Below are positions 53,057 through 64,000 of a stretch of 64,000 nucleotides of DNA, one piece after another. Within the stretch, counting starts at the first letter, position 1; each line of letters opens with the position of its first letter. Below the pieces are notes generated by a model that worked only from the letters and a program-made list of their open reading frames with translations, was not told the DNA's origin and did no database searches. The translations under genes were made by a program, and so were the position numbers. Source of the DNA: Triticum aestivum (lineage: Eukaryota > Streptophyta > Magnoliopsida > Poales > Poaceae); NCBI RefSeq assembly GCF_018294505.1, contig NC_057809.1:137676979-137740978 (forward strand), in the 5' to 3' direction.

Positions 53057-54706
53057 TGAAAGGATCGGTATGGTTGACTAGAGGGGGGGGTGAATAGGCA
53101 ACTACCAATTTTTAGCTTTTCTTTACCAAATTAAACTTTGCATCAAAGTAGGTTGTCTAGATGTGCAACTAGGTGGGCAACCTATATGATGCAATAACAA
53201 CAAGCATACAAGCAAGCAAGGGTAGAAACAATAAAGAGCTTGCACAAGTAAAGGTAAGAGATAACCAAGAATGGATCCGGTGGAGACGAGGATGTGTTAC
53301 CGAAGTTCCTTCCTTTTGAGGGGAAGTACGTCTCCGTCGGAGCGGTGTGGAGGCACAATGCTCCCCAAGAAGCCACTAGGCCCACCGTATTCTCCTCACG
53401 CCCTCACACAATGCGAGATGCCATGATTCCACAATTGGTGGCCTTGAAGGCGGCGACCGAACCTTTACAAATAAGGTTGGGGCAATCTTCACAACTTAAT
53501 CGGAGGCTCCCAACAAGACCACGAAGCTTCACCGCAATGGAATATGGCTCCGAGCTGACCTCAACCGTCTAGGGTGCTCAAACACCCAAGAGTAACAAGA
53601 TCCGCTAGGGATGAGTGGGGGAATCGAAAATCCCTTGGTGGAAGTATAGATCGGGGCCTTCTCAACCACTCCCGAGTAAATCAACAAATTTGATTGGCTA
53701 GAGAGATAGATCGGGCGGAAATGAAGCTTGAAGTATTTAATGGAGCTTGAGCAATAAATGGAGCTTGGAGGAGGAAGAGGTAGGTGAGAAGAAGGAAGGG
53801 GACTCCCTTTTATAGTGGGGGCAACAATCCCGTTGCCCCCACCAACCAGCCCCGCACAGGGCGATACTACCGCTGAGAGGGGGGCGGTACTACCGCCAGG
53901 CGATGGTACTGCCGCGCCAACCAGCGGTACTGCCGCGCTGAGGAGACTTAGTAGGGAACGGACCCAAATGCGGTACTACCACGGTGGTAGGGTGGTACTA
54001 CCGCTCCTGGAAAGGTACTACCGCCACTACAACCGTGACTAGTGCCGCAAAACCCGACACGAGAAAAAGACCTCTCGAATCGAGGCGGTAGGAGCCAGAC
54101 TACCCAGCGGTACTACGACAGAGGGGTCAAGGGCGGGAGTACCGCTGTGGAGCGGTACTGCCGCTTGTGACCCTTCGGCCATAGTACCGTAGGCAGTGCG
54201 GTACTACCATTGGGGCGCGAGAGAGAGGGAGAAGGGATCTCTCAAGGAAGCTAAGGACCAGGCGAAGGTGCCAGGCCCCCAGCGGTACTACTGCTGTGGA
54301 GCCACGGCGGTACTACCGCTGCGAAGCGGTACTGCCGCTTGTGTCTTCTCAGCGGTACTACCGCTGGGTGCGCGGTACTGCCGCTTAGACCTAGACAGAA
54401 CAAGGAAGAGAGGAGAGATCTCTTCAATGGACAGGAAAAGCTCGAAGGGTGAGAAGCTGATGTGTACGTGATGATTCCACTCAAGCAAAAACCCCAGCGG
54501 ACCCCCTCTTGATAGTACGGTGCCCTCTACGCAACTAGTCCACCGAGAAAGAAACGAAAGAGCTACACCGTCTTGAAATACACTTCGAGGGGAAGAAAGC
54601 GTCTCGTGCCAGGGGAGAATCTATGAATAATTCAACGGACAAGATTAGTCCGCAAAATGTTGTTATCAATCACCAAAACTACCTTGAGAGAGATATGCCG
54701 TAACAA
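53057..54706. mobile_element. solo-LTR-like insertion in copy 1
   Basis: 1650 bp with TG...CA ends (TGAAAGGATCGG ... GCCGTAACA) and a 5-bp TSD AGGTC (53052-53056 and 54707-54711). The other copy has the undisturbed site GTGGAGGTCTCAGCC at about 59979-59993. There is no primer site, gag or pol. The start resembles the sequence at 55717 (TGAAAGATCGTGGATG, then CTAGAGGGGGG and GTGAATA), so both are LTRs of one superfamily. It holds the palindrome array at 53860-54380. Alternatives are a non-autonomous element with these ends or an unrelated retroposon. Confidence 0.8.
53860..54380. repeat. array of GCGGTACTACCGC palindromes
   Basis: More than ten variants of GCGGTACTACCGC or AGCGGTACTGCCGC spread irregularly over 520 bp. 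The arms GCGGTA/TACCGC pair across one base, so each can form a short hairpin. Spacing is irregular and there is no constant unit, so it is neither a CRISPR nor a satellite. Confidence 0.8.
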
Positions 54707-54869
54707 GGTCTCAGCCCACCCCCAAGTGATCATTGGGGGGCTCCAAAAGGATCTATCGTTAACAAGTTGCTTTCGCTACTACGCGCATACCCCCCCCCCC
54801 CCCCAAAAAAAATTCCCCGCTGCCTATAAGTGGGACGGCTCAGGTGGATGATGTCAGATTCTAGAACCT

Positions 54870-55530
54870 TATTATAATTTTTCTCCTTTTTATTTCTTCC
54901 TCTTTTTTCTGGTTTCATGAACTTTTTTTAAAATGTGAACATTTTTTTTGTTCACTGAGTAAAAAACTGTAAATCTAATTCAAAACATATTCATGAAATT
55001 CAAAAATCGTTCACCATAATTTTAGAAAATGTTCATATTTTTTTCAAAAAGTTCAACCAATTTCAAAGAAATGTTCTTGAATTGAGAATTTTTCATCAAG
55101 TTCACAAAAAATAAAAATTGTTCATCTATTTCAGAAAATGTTCATGAAATTCTTAATTCGTTCATCATATTCAAAATTTGTCCATCATAATTTTTTGAAA
55201 AGTTGATCAAATTCAAAAAATGTTCATCCATCGTTTAAAAAGTCCATCCTATTTTAAAAAATGTTCGTAAATTGAGAATGTGTTCATCTAATTCAAAAGC
55301 ATATTCATAAAATTCAAAGTTTGTTCATATGATAAAAAATATTCATAAATATTCAAATTGATGAACATTTTTAAAATCGCTAACATTTTTGTGAAATTCG
55401 TGAAATTTTTTGCACTTCAAGGACAGTTTTTGGCTCCACGAACTTTTTCAAAATTTCATTTGTTTTGAACTTTATAATTTTTTTAAAATCCTGAATTATT
55501 TAAACAAGAAAAAATAAAAACAAAAGAATA
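54870..55530. repeat. AT-rich TGTTCA-motif block (copy 1)
   Basis: About 660 bp of AT-rich sequence with many AAAATGTTCAT or AATTCAAAA variants. Copy 2 lies at 60135-60770. In sense it is opposite to the GAACA block at 51130. A run of C followed by A (54790-54812) precedes it. Confidence 0.65.
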
Positions 55531-55716
55531 AAATAGGGGGCATCTTGCGCCGCTCATGGGCCGGTCCAAATGAGCGCTCGAGGGCAGCGGCGGGAGCATG
55601 CACATCGACATCCGGGCGCATGCTGCGCCAAATAGGAGCTACTGGATTGATGGCCGACTGTTGACTGGTTGACTCTCGACTATTTGACCATTGCTTGACT
55701 TTTAAGAAAAAATACT

Positions 55717-57961
55717 TGAAAGATCGTGGATGTCGCCTAGAGGGGGGGGGGGTGAATAAGCGCTTTAAAATAATTATGGTTTAGGCTATAACAAATGTGG
55801 AATAAAACCAATGTTTAATTTGTCAAGCACAAAACCTAAAACAATTAGGCTCGCATATATGCACCAACAACTTATGCTAAGTAAGATAAATAACTAGGTG
55901 ATAGCAAGATATACAACATGAAACACTATGGCTATCACAAAGTAAAGTGCATAAGTAAAGGGCTCGAGTAAGAGATAACCCGTACAATTGGCAACCCTTG
56001 GGGGCGGTCACCGAACCCGTACATTTTGACAACCCTTGGGGGCGGTCACCGAAACCCGTATGAATTACTCAGGGCAATCTCCACAGCCTAATTGGAGACC
56101 ACGATGCTTTCTCGGAGCTTTACACCATAATGATTGAGCTCTGAGGCATCACCAACCGTCTAAGACACCCAAGAACCCAAGAGGAACAAGCTCTAGGGTA
56201 CCAAGCACCCAAGAGTAATAAGTTTCTCAACTTTCACCTCCACATATCACCGTGAAGAACTCAAACCGATGCACCAAACGCAATGACAAGGGCACATGGA
56301 GTGCCCAAGCCCCTCACTCTCAAATCCCACCAAAGCAACAAAAGCTAAGGAGGAATATGAGAGGAAGAATAAGAAGGAGAACACCAAGAACTTCAAGATA
56401 TATATCCAAGGGGTTTCCCTCACAAAGAGGAGAAAGTGATTGGTGGAAATGTGGATCTAAATATCCTCTCTCTTTTCCCTCAAGAACTAGCAAGAATCAT
56501 TGGAAAGATTGAGAGATAGCAAGCTCGAAGAAAGTCAACAATGGGGGGAAAATACGAGCAAGATAAGGTTCAATGGGGAAGAAGACCCCCTTTTATAGGA
56601 CCCCATAAATCTGCCCTCTATGTTGTAGAAAACACACGGGCGGTACAACCGGTCAATGGACTGGTACAACCGCTTTTTGCAGGTTCCCTTGAAGCAAAGT
56701 ACCGGGCGGTACAACTAAGGGTTGCACCGGTAGTACTAGTTGGCTGAAACCATCTGGGAACTACCGGGATACCACCGCCCTACTAGCGTTCCATAACAAT
56801 AGGGAGTCACCCCTGACCGGTAGTTAGAGCGGTACTAGGACTGGTACAACTGCCAGGACCAAGTACTTGTGGTGGCTAAGTCTAGAGCAGTACATCCGCT
56901 CCAGTCACCTGTAGTACCGGTGTGTCGAAGCCATCGGGAAACTACTGGTCCACCACCACCCAACAACCACCCCAAAATTGAAGATATTCCGATGGTAGGG
57001 CGGTATTGGGCCGGTACAACTGCCTGACGACAATCCTAGGGTTTGCCATGCATCAGGCAGTGCAAACCGCCCGAAGGCAGCAGTACAACCGCTTGCCAAA
57101 CACTTGAGGACCGCAAACCCTAGGGAATCACCCCTAGGGCGGCGGTTGTGCCGGAAGTACTGGTCTAGTGGTACAACCGCTTGAGCTAGCGGTACAACCG
57201 CCATAGAAGAAAAAACAAAACTACAATAACTTCTGCATATAAGCTCCGAATTGAGCAAACTCAAGCTTGTTGGACAGAAGACGACAAGTGCTATCAAAGA
57301 AAAATGCCAAAGGTATAGAGATGTGAGACCTCTAAGAATGAAGAACCGACAAAAAACCCAACATCAAAAACATCATAGAATAAGCATATATGGACTCCGT
57401 TTTCGATGAAGTCAAGCTTGTCATGAGGATGCTCTTTAGCTCTAAAACTCACAAAGAGAAACACCAATCAAGAACCAAGAAAGATGATGCAAGGATGCAA
57501 TGGTTTGAGCTCTCGACAAACGATACGATCAAGCTACTCACTTGAGAGCCCCCTTGATAGTACAACAATTGATCCTACAACCCGATCTCCCAACTACCAC
57601 CATGAGACCAGTAAAATGGAAAACCTATCAAGGGCAAACCTTTGTCGTGCACATAGTCCACTTGACCTAGATGATGACGATCTTGACTTCCTCAAGTTGG
57701 ACCACCTTACTTGATGGTATTGGCTTGATGAGGACTAGTAGACTGCTCCCCCATACTTCACTATGGGTGAGCCACTATTTGGTACATTTTCACAAGTCCA
57801 TTGTCACGACAATGGACGACAAGCTTCAACGACGTGATCTCTTCGTGATGCTCCAGTTGAACTTGCACACCACAATCTTGATGATGATCACCACTTGACG
57901 TCATCCTCCATGGGTTGTATGAGATCTTCCTCTTGATGCAAACCCATGAAAACATACCTAA
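55717..57961. mobile_element. LTR-like repeat Y, cut short (copy 1)
   Basis: Starts TGAAAGATCGTGGATGTCGCC and is cut at 57961 by the start of copy 2. It resembles the solo-LTR-like insertion at 53057 in its start, in a segment with AGAGATAACC, and in having a palindrome array (here GCGGTACAACCGC, 56635-57200). Because both copies carry it, it was present before the duplication. It is non-coding; small ORFs are chance. Confidence 0.6.
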
Positions 57962-60900
57962 CCCCTCGTGGGCCGGCCCATGTGCGGGGCAGGAAAAGTG
58001 GGAAGCATCTTGGTTTTTTGTTTTAACTTTTTCCATTTTTAAAATAATACAAGATTACAAAAAGTTTGTGAACTGTGACTCCAAAAATTGTGCATCAAAT
58101 TCAGAAAAATTCTTGAATTAATTTTTTATGATTTCAAAAGTATAAACATTTTTTGAATTTTAATGAACATTTCTTTATTTTACAAAACCTTTTATGAGCA
58201 TTTTATAATAATGAGGAACATTTTTTTGTATTTTAGAGCATTTTTTTGAACTTGGTGAACAAAAGTTTTATCAATATTTTTTTTCAAAAATGAATGAACA
58301 AATTTTGAATTCGATGAACATTTTGTGAAAATCTACCAAAAATTTGGAATTTGATGAACAACTTATATATTTTGATGAAATTTGTTTAAATCCAGTGAAC
58401 AAAACTTGAATTCTTGAACATCTTTTTACATTGATGAACATTTTTTGAGTTCGAGATGAACAAAAAACTGTCCACGAATTTGGAAAGAAAAATTGCAAAA
58501 ATGTGGAAAATAAAAATGTGCGCAATTTCAACAAAATTTTCATGATTTTAAAATCTGTTCACAATTTTTTAAACAAATTAAGAATTCGAAAAATGTTTGC
58601 AAGTCAAAAACGAAAAAGAAAAATAAAACAAAAAAATCACAAATTTAAAATATTTTCCCAAATTGAATAATCAATAATAAAAATGACAAAGAAAAATAGC
58701 AAAGAAAAGAAAACAACAAAATGAACAAAAAGAAAAAGGAAAAAGAAAAAAATGAAAGAAAAATAGAAAAAACAGTTGGGTGAATCCCGAAAATGAGCCT
58801 TCTTATAGAAACTCTAGCGCGCGAGGGGGTGCGCACGCAGTCGCTCTGTGACGACCCGCGCGCCAAATAGGAGCCGAGGGGGGCTTGAAGACAGATTTCT
58901 CGAGAAGGTCTGCGACGTCTGGGCCAACCGCCATTTGGAGAACTCCTAATTGGCACTTTTTGCGCCAAATAATGAGCCGACACTCAGGCGGCCCACTCGC
59001 GTGGCCAGGCCCAGTACACGAGGTGCTCGCTCTCTCAATCCCTTGCTTCCTTCGATCGGTTCGATGGGCAGCTCCTATTCGGTGCATAGGTCACTGGAAA
59101 GCTACCGCGCGAAATCACTAATTGAAGAGTACTTCTTCCAAAGATCATTTTTCCTTCCCAGGTTGCAACAAGTGGTGCACTGTTGCGACCTAGAATTTCC
59201 CCCTTTTTCGCAGAGGCGTTTATTCAACATGTTTTATCTTATAAACCGTTTTCATTGTTCGATTTCTCGCGTCGAGATCTTCAAAACTAGATCCCATGTT
59301 GATAGGTTTTGACAAACTTTTTTTTCATGGAAAAAACCATGCCTATAGCGAAAGGAAAAAAATAGAAACGCATTTTTCCCATTTTCGACAAGCACGGCTG
59401 GGCCTCTAACGGAAGCAAAACCGTGACTCTGACGGAAGGAAAAAAGAGAAGAAAACATGTTTTTTGGTTTCCGAGAGGCACGACCGTGCCAATCGCGGAA
59501 GCAAAATCGTGCCTCTCATGGAGAAAAAGAAAAAAACGCGCTTTTTCCGTTTCCGATTGGCGTGCCTCTCGCGGCAGCAAAACCGTGCCTCTTGGAGAAG
59601 CAAAATCGTGGCTCTCACGAAAGGATAAAAAACTAAACATATTTTCCCCCTTTCCGAGAGGCACGACCGTGCCTCTCGCGGAAGCAAACCATGGCTCACG
59701 CAGAAGCAAAAAAAATGTTTTTTTTCATTTTCAAGATGCAAGCCGTGCCTCTCGCAGAAGCAAAAAAAAAGAAGGAAAACATGTTTTATCTCGCAAAAGA
59801 AATATTTATAAAAAATCATCCAAAAGCCAAAAAAGACCGGTGAAAAACTAAAAGGTTGAGAAAGACCTGAAAAAACCATCTAACAAGCCGAAAACACGTG
59901 TGAAAAAATTAATATAAAAAATAAAATTTGGAGGAAACGCCAGAGTAGGACACATGGCGGCGGGTGAGAGCGCCAAGTGGAGGTCTCAGCCCACCCCAGG
60001 TGATCGTTGGGGGACTCCAAAAGGATCTATTGTTAACAAGTTGCTCTCGCTACTACGCGCATACCCCCCCCCCCCCCCAAATTCCCCGCTGCCTATAAGT
60101 GGGCCAGCTCAGGTGGATGATGTCAGATTCTAGAACCTTATTATAATTTTTCTCCTTTTTATTTCTTCCTCTTTTTTCCGGTTTCATGAGCTTTTTTTAA
60201 ATGTGAACATTTTTTTGTTCACTGAATAAAAAACTGTAAATCTAATTCAAAACATATTCATGAAATTCAAAAATCGTTCACCATAATTTTAGAAAATGTT
60301 CATATTTTTTTCAAAAAGTTCAACCGATTTCAAAGAAATGTTCTTGAATTGAGAATTTTGTTCACAAAAAAAATTGTTCATCTATTTCAGAAAATGTTCA
60401 TGAAATTCTTAATTCGTTCATCATATTCAAAATTTGTCCATGATAATTTTTAAAAAGTTGATCAAATTCAAAAAATGTTCATCCATTGTATAAAAAGTCC
60501 ATCCTATTTTTAAAAATGTTCTTAAATTGAGAATTTGATCATCTAATTCGAAAACATATTCATCAAATTCAAAGTTTGTTCATATGATAAAAAATATTCA
60601 TAAATATTCAAATTGATGAACATTTTTAAAATCACTAACATTTTTGTGAAATTCGTGAACATTATTCCACTTCAAGGACATTTTTTGGATCGACGAACTT
60701 TTTCAAAATTTCATTTGTTTTGAATTTTATAACTTTTCAAAATCCGGAATTATTTAAACAATAAAAAAATAAAAATAAAAGAAGAAAATAGGGGGCATCT
60801 TGCGCCGCTCATGGGCCGGTCCAAATGAGCGCTCGAGGGTAGCGGCGGGAGCACGCGCATCGACATCCGGGCGCATGCTGCGCCAAATAGGAGCTACTGG

Positions 60901-63404
60901 ATTGATGACCGACTGTTGACTGGTTGACTCTCGACTATTTGACCATTGCTTGAATTTTAAGAAAAAATACTTGAAAGATCATGGATATCGTCTAGAGGAG
61001 GGTGAATAAGCGCTTTAAAATAATTACGGTTTAGGCTATAACAAATGCGGAATAAAACCAATGTTTAATTTGTCAAGCACAAAACCTAAAACAATTAGGC
61101 TCGCCTATATGTACCACCAACTTATGCTAAGTAAGACAAACAACTAGGTGATAGCAAGATATACAACATGAAACACTATGGTTATCACAAAGTAAAGTGC
61201 ATAAGTAAAGGGCTCGGGTAAGAGATAACCGAGGCACGCGAAGACGACGATGTATCTCGAAGTTCACACCCTTGAGGATGCTAATCTCCGTTTGGAACAG
61301 TATGGAGGAACAATGCTCCTCAAGAAGCCACTAGGACCACCGTAATCTTCTCACACCCTCGCACAATGCAAGATGTCGTGATTCCACTAAGAGGCCCTTG
61401 AGGGCGGTCACCGAACCCGTACAATTGGCAACCCTTGGGGACGGTCACCGAACCCGTACATTTTGACAACCCTTGGGGGCGGTCACCGAAACCCGTACGA
61501 ATTACTCAAGGCAATCTCCACAGCCTAATTGGAGACCACGACGCTTTCCCGGAGCTTTACACCACAATGATTGAGCTCTGAGGCACCACCAACCGTCTAA
61601 GGCGCCCAAGAACCCAAGAGGAACAAGCTCTAGGGTACCAAGCACCCAAGAGTAATAAGTTTCTCAACTTTCACCTCCACATATCACCGTGAAGAACTCA
61701 AACCGATGCACCAAATGCAACGGCAAGGGCACACGGAGTGCCCAAGTCCCTCACTCTCAAATCCCACCAAAGCAACGAAAGCTATGGAGGAATATGAGAG
61801 GAAGAACAAGAAGGAGAACACCAAGAACTTCAAGATATAGATCCAAGGGGTTTCCCTCACAAAGAGGAGAAAGTGATTGGTGGAAATGTGGATCTAAATC
61901 TCCTCCCTCTTTTCCCTCAAGAACTAGCAAGAATCATTGGAAAGATTGAGAGATAGCAAGCTCGAAGAAAATCAACAATGGGTGGAAAATACGAGCTCAA
62001 TGATAAGGTTCAATGGGGAAGAAGACCCCCCTTTTATAGGACCCCATAAATCTGCCCTCTATGTTGTAGAAAACACAGGGGCGGTACAATCGGTCAAAGG
62101 ACTGGTACAACCGCTTTTTGCAGGTTCCCTTGAAGCAGAGTACCGGGCGGTACAACTAAGGGTTGCACCGGTAGTACCGATTGGCCGAAACCACCCGGGA
62201 ACTATCGGGATACCACCGCCCTACTACCACTCCATAACAATAGGGAGTCACCCCTGACCGGTAGTTAGAGCGGTACTAGGACTGGTACAACTGCTAGGAC
62301 CAAGTACTTGTGGTGGCTAAGTCTGGATGAGTACATCCGCTCCAGTCACCTGTAGTACCGGTGCACCGAAGCCATCCGGAAACTACCGGTCCACCACCAC
62401 CCAACAACCACCCCAAAACTAAAGATATTCCGATGGTAGGGCGGTATTGGGTCGGTACAACCGCCCGACGACAATCCTAGGGTTTGCCATGCATCAGGCG
62501 GTACAAAACCGCCCGAAGGCAGCGGTACAACCGCTTGCCAAACACTTGAGGACTGCAAACCCTAGGGAATCACCCCTAGGGCGGAAGTTGTGCCGGAAGT
62601 ACTGGTCCAGTGGTACAACCGCTTGAGCCAGCGGTACAACCGCCATAGAAGAAAAACCAAAACTTTAATAACTTCTGCATATAAGCTCCGAATTGAGCAA
62701 ACTCAAGCTTGTTGGACAGAAGACGACAAGTGCTATCAAAGAAAAATGCCAAAGGTATAGAGATGTGAGACCTCTAAGAATGAAGAACTGACAAAAAACC
62801 CAACATCAAAAACATCATAGAATAAGCATATATGGACTCCGTTTTCGATGAACTCAAGCTTGTCATGAGGATGCTCATTAGCTCTAAAACTCACAAAGAG
62901 AAACACCAATCAAGAACCAAGAAATATGATGCAAGGATGCAATGGTTTGAGCTCTCAACAAACGATACGATCAAGCTACTCACTTGAGAGCCCCCCTTGA
63001 TAGTACAACAATTGATCCTACAACCCGGTCTCCCAACTACCACCATGAGACCGGTAAAATGGAAAACCTATTAAGGGCAAACCTTTGCCGTGCACATAGT
63101 CCACTTGACCTAGATGATGACGATCTTGACTTCCTCAAGTTGGACCACCTTACTTGATGGTGTTGGCTTGATGAAGACTAGTAGATTGCTCCCCCATACT
63201 CCACTATGGGTGAGCCACTATTCGGTACATTTTCACATGTCCATTGTCACGACAATGGACGACAAGCTTCAACGACGTGATCTCTTCGTGATGCTCCAGT
63301 TGAATTTGCACACCACAATCTTGATGATGATCACCACTTGACGTCATCCTCCATGGGTTGTATGAGATCTTCCTCTTGATGCAAACCCATGTAAACATAC
63401 CTAA
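57962..63404. repeat. tandem duplication, copy 2
   Basis: Same sub-blocks as copy 1, in order: GC start, AT-rich block, GAGGCAC minisatellite, empty insertion site, C-run, AT-rich block, LTR-like repeat Y. It retains 187 bp (61231-61417) lost from copy 1 and lacks the 1650-bp insertion. Beyond 63404 the repeat Y goes on into sequence that copy 1 does not have, which marks the right edge of the duplicated unit. Confidence 0.92.
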
Positions 63405-63687
63405 CCTCACATAGAACTCTCATGTAGACCATGGGTTAGTACACAAAGCGTAATGGACAATGCTTACTATACCATGGGATCACTTGATCCCTCTCGGTAC
63501 ATCTTGTAAGCTTTGCGTGTTGATCAACTTGATTCACTCTTTGAATTAGTCTTGATCAACCTCTCACATGACCAATATTTCGATAATTCCTTGAATAGCA
63601 CCTTGGTCATCACATACTATCCTTGAAACCAACAAATGGACTTCAAGAAAAACTAAAGGACACATCCTTCAAATATAACTTGAGGCA
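60972..63687. mobile_element. LTR-like repeat Y (copy 2)
   Basis: Longer version of the repeat at 55717, starting TGAAAGATCATGGATATCG and reaching about 63687, where a different sequence (CTGGGGGAGTCC) takes over. The GCGGTACAACCGC array lies at 62078-62645. Length over 2.7 kb and TG start suit an LTR; its end is missing. Confidence 0.55.
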
Positions 63688-63688
63688 A

Positions 63689-63867
63689 CTGGGGGAGTCC
63701 TGGATTAAGGGGTCCTCGGGTGTCCAACCTGTGTGGTATGGGCCGGACTATTGGGCTATGAAGATACAAGATAGAAGACTTTGGACTCTCCTTTGCGTGT
63801 AAGGCAAGTTAGGCGGCCGGATGTACTATTTCCTCTCTATGTAACCGACTTTGTACAACCCTAGGCC
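63689..63867 (+). mobile_element. fragment of another LTR element
   Basis: Starts TGGGGGAGTCCTGGATTAAG, a start I recall from Triticeae gypsy LTRs, and runs through GTAACCGACTTTGTACAACCCTAGG. It is interrupted at 63868. Only about 180 bp are seen, so the family is not named. Confidence 0.5.
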
Positions 63868-64000
63868 TGATACGTCTCCAACGTATATATAATTTTTGAT
63901 TGTTCCATGCTATTATATTATCAACCTAGGATGTTTTATATGCATTTATATGCTATTTTATATGATTTTTGGGACTAACCTATTAACCTAGAGCCCAGTG
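63868..64000 (+). mobile_element. start of a Sabrina-type gypsy LTR
   Basis: TGATACGTCTCCAACGTATA begins at 63868 and continues to the window end. It has the same first 60 bp as the LTR of element B in inverse orientation, then diverges (CAACCTAGGATG, TTTATATGC). This fits a related Sabrina-type family. The preceding AGGCC should be its left TSD. The element continues to the right. Confidence 0.75.

Larger units (their letters stand above)
51079..57961. repeat. tandem duplication, copy 1
   Basis: A direct repeat of 57962-63404. The start CCCCTCGTGGGCCGGCCC recurs at 57962, and the order of sub-blocks is the same throughout. Differences are a 1650-bp insertion present only here (53057-54706), a 187-bp deletion only here (junction 55980/55981), and scattered small changes. 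The copies touch each other with no spacer, sharing only a short C run at the joint. It contains only repeats, no genes. Confidence 0.92.

Noticed and set aside
53860..54380. CRISPR-like array
   Set aside because: Motif spacing is irregular, there is no constant-length spacer, no cas genes, and the DNA is plant nuclear.
57962..63404. The two large direct repeats as LTRs of one giant element
   Set aside because: They abut without an internal region, no primer site or polypurine tract lies between them, and their ends are not TG...CA.

Overview
The window is repeat-dense intergenic DNA from a large grass genome. The repeat families point to the Triticeae (wheat, Aegilops, rye or barley type). 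They include a BARE1/WIS/Angela-type copia LTR, Sabrina/WHAM-type and Fatima-type gypsy LTRs, a Stowaway element and a plant L1-type LINE. I recognised these families from memory of their termini, so family names are tentative. Element boundaries rest on direct evidence: TG...CA ends, paired LTRs, primer sites and target-site duplications (TSDs). I find no convincing intact host gene, rRNA, tRNA or CRISPR array.

Layout. (1) 1-6362: the 3' part of a decayed copia element on the + strand, with a complete 3' LTR at 4634-6362. (2) 6590-39865: a four-deep nest. Copia element A (minus strand, 224-bp LTRs, TSD AAGCG) holds gypsy element B (9223-38010, minus, TSD ATTGT). B's 5' LTR holds gypsy element C (14675-36478, plus, ~4-kb LTRs, TSD GTGAT/GCGAT). 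C's 3' LTR holds gypsy element D (23196-32829, minus, TSD ATGCT). All four junctions can be reconstructed, and hand-compared LTR divergence falls from outermost to innermost for A (about 10 %) and D (about 1 %). (3) 39871-40990: remains of a DNA-transposon-like sequence with a fragment of a NAM-associated-type coding region and a minisatellite. (4) About 41000-49489: an L1-type LINE with ORF1, endonuclease, reverse transcriptase and a C-terminal RNase H. The RNase H is split by a 1.7-kb GC-rich poly(A) retroposon flanked by a 15-bp TSD. (5) 49490-51078: apparently low-copy sequence with a Stowaway MITE and an hAT-type MITE, each with its TSD. (6) 51079-63404: a direct tandem duplication of a 5.4-6.9 kb block of unclassified repeats. 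Copy 1 alone carries a 1650-bp solo-LTR-like insertion, and copy 2 preserves its empty site. (7) 63690-64000: fragments of two further LTR elements.

The coding sequences are transposon gag, protease, integrase, reverse transcriptase and RNase H pieces. Most are broken by frameshifts or stops, several of the stops being explicable as C-to-T (or G-to-A) changes. B, C and D lack any recognisable reverse transcriptase or integrase, so they look non-autonomous and would have needed enzymes supplied by relatives. The most unusual items are a pair of phase-compatible exon-like blocks inside the 4-kb LTR of C, kept open in both LTR copies, the GC-rich retroposon inside the LINE, and the dated series of events in the tandem duplication.
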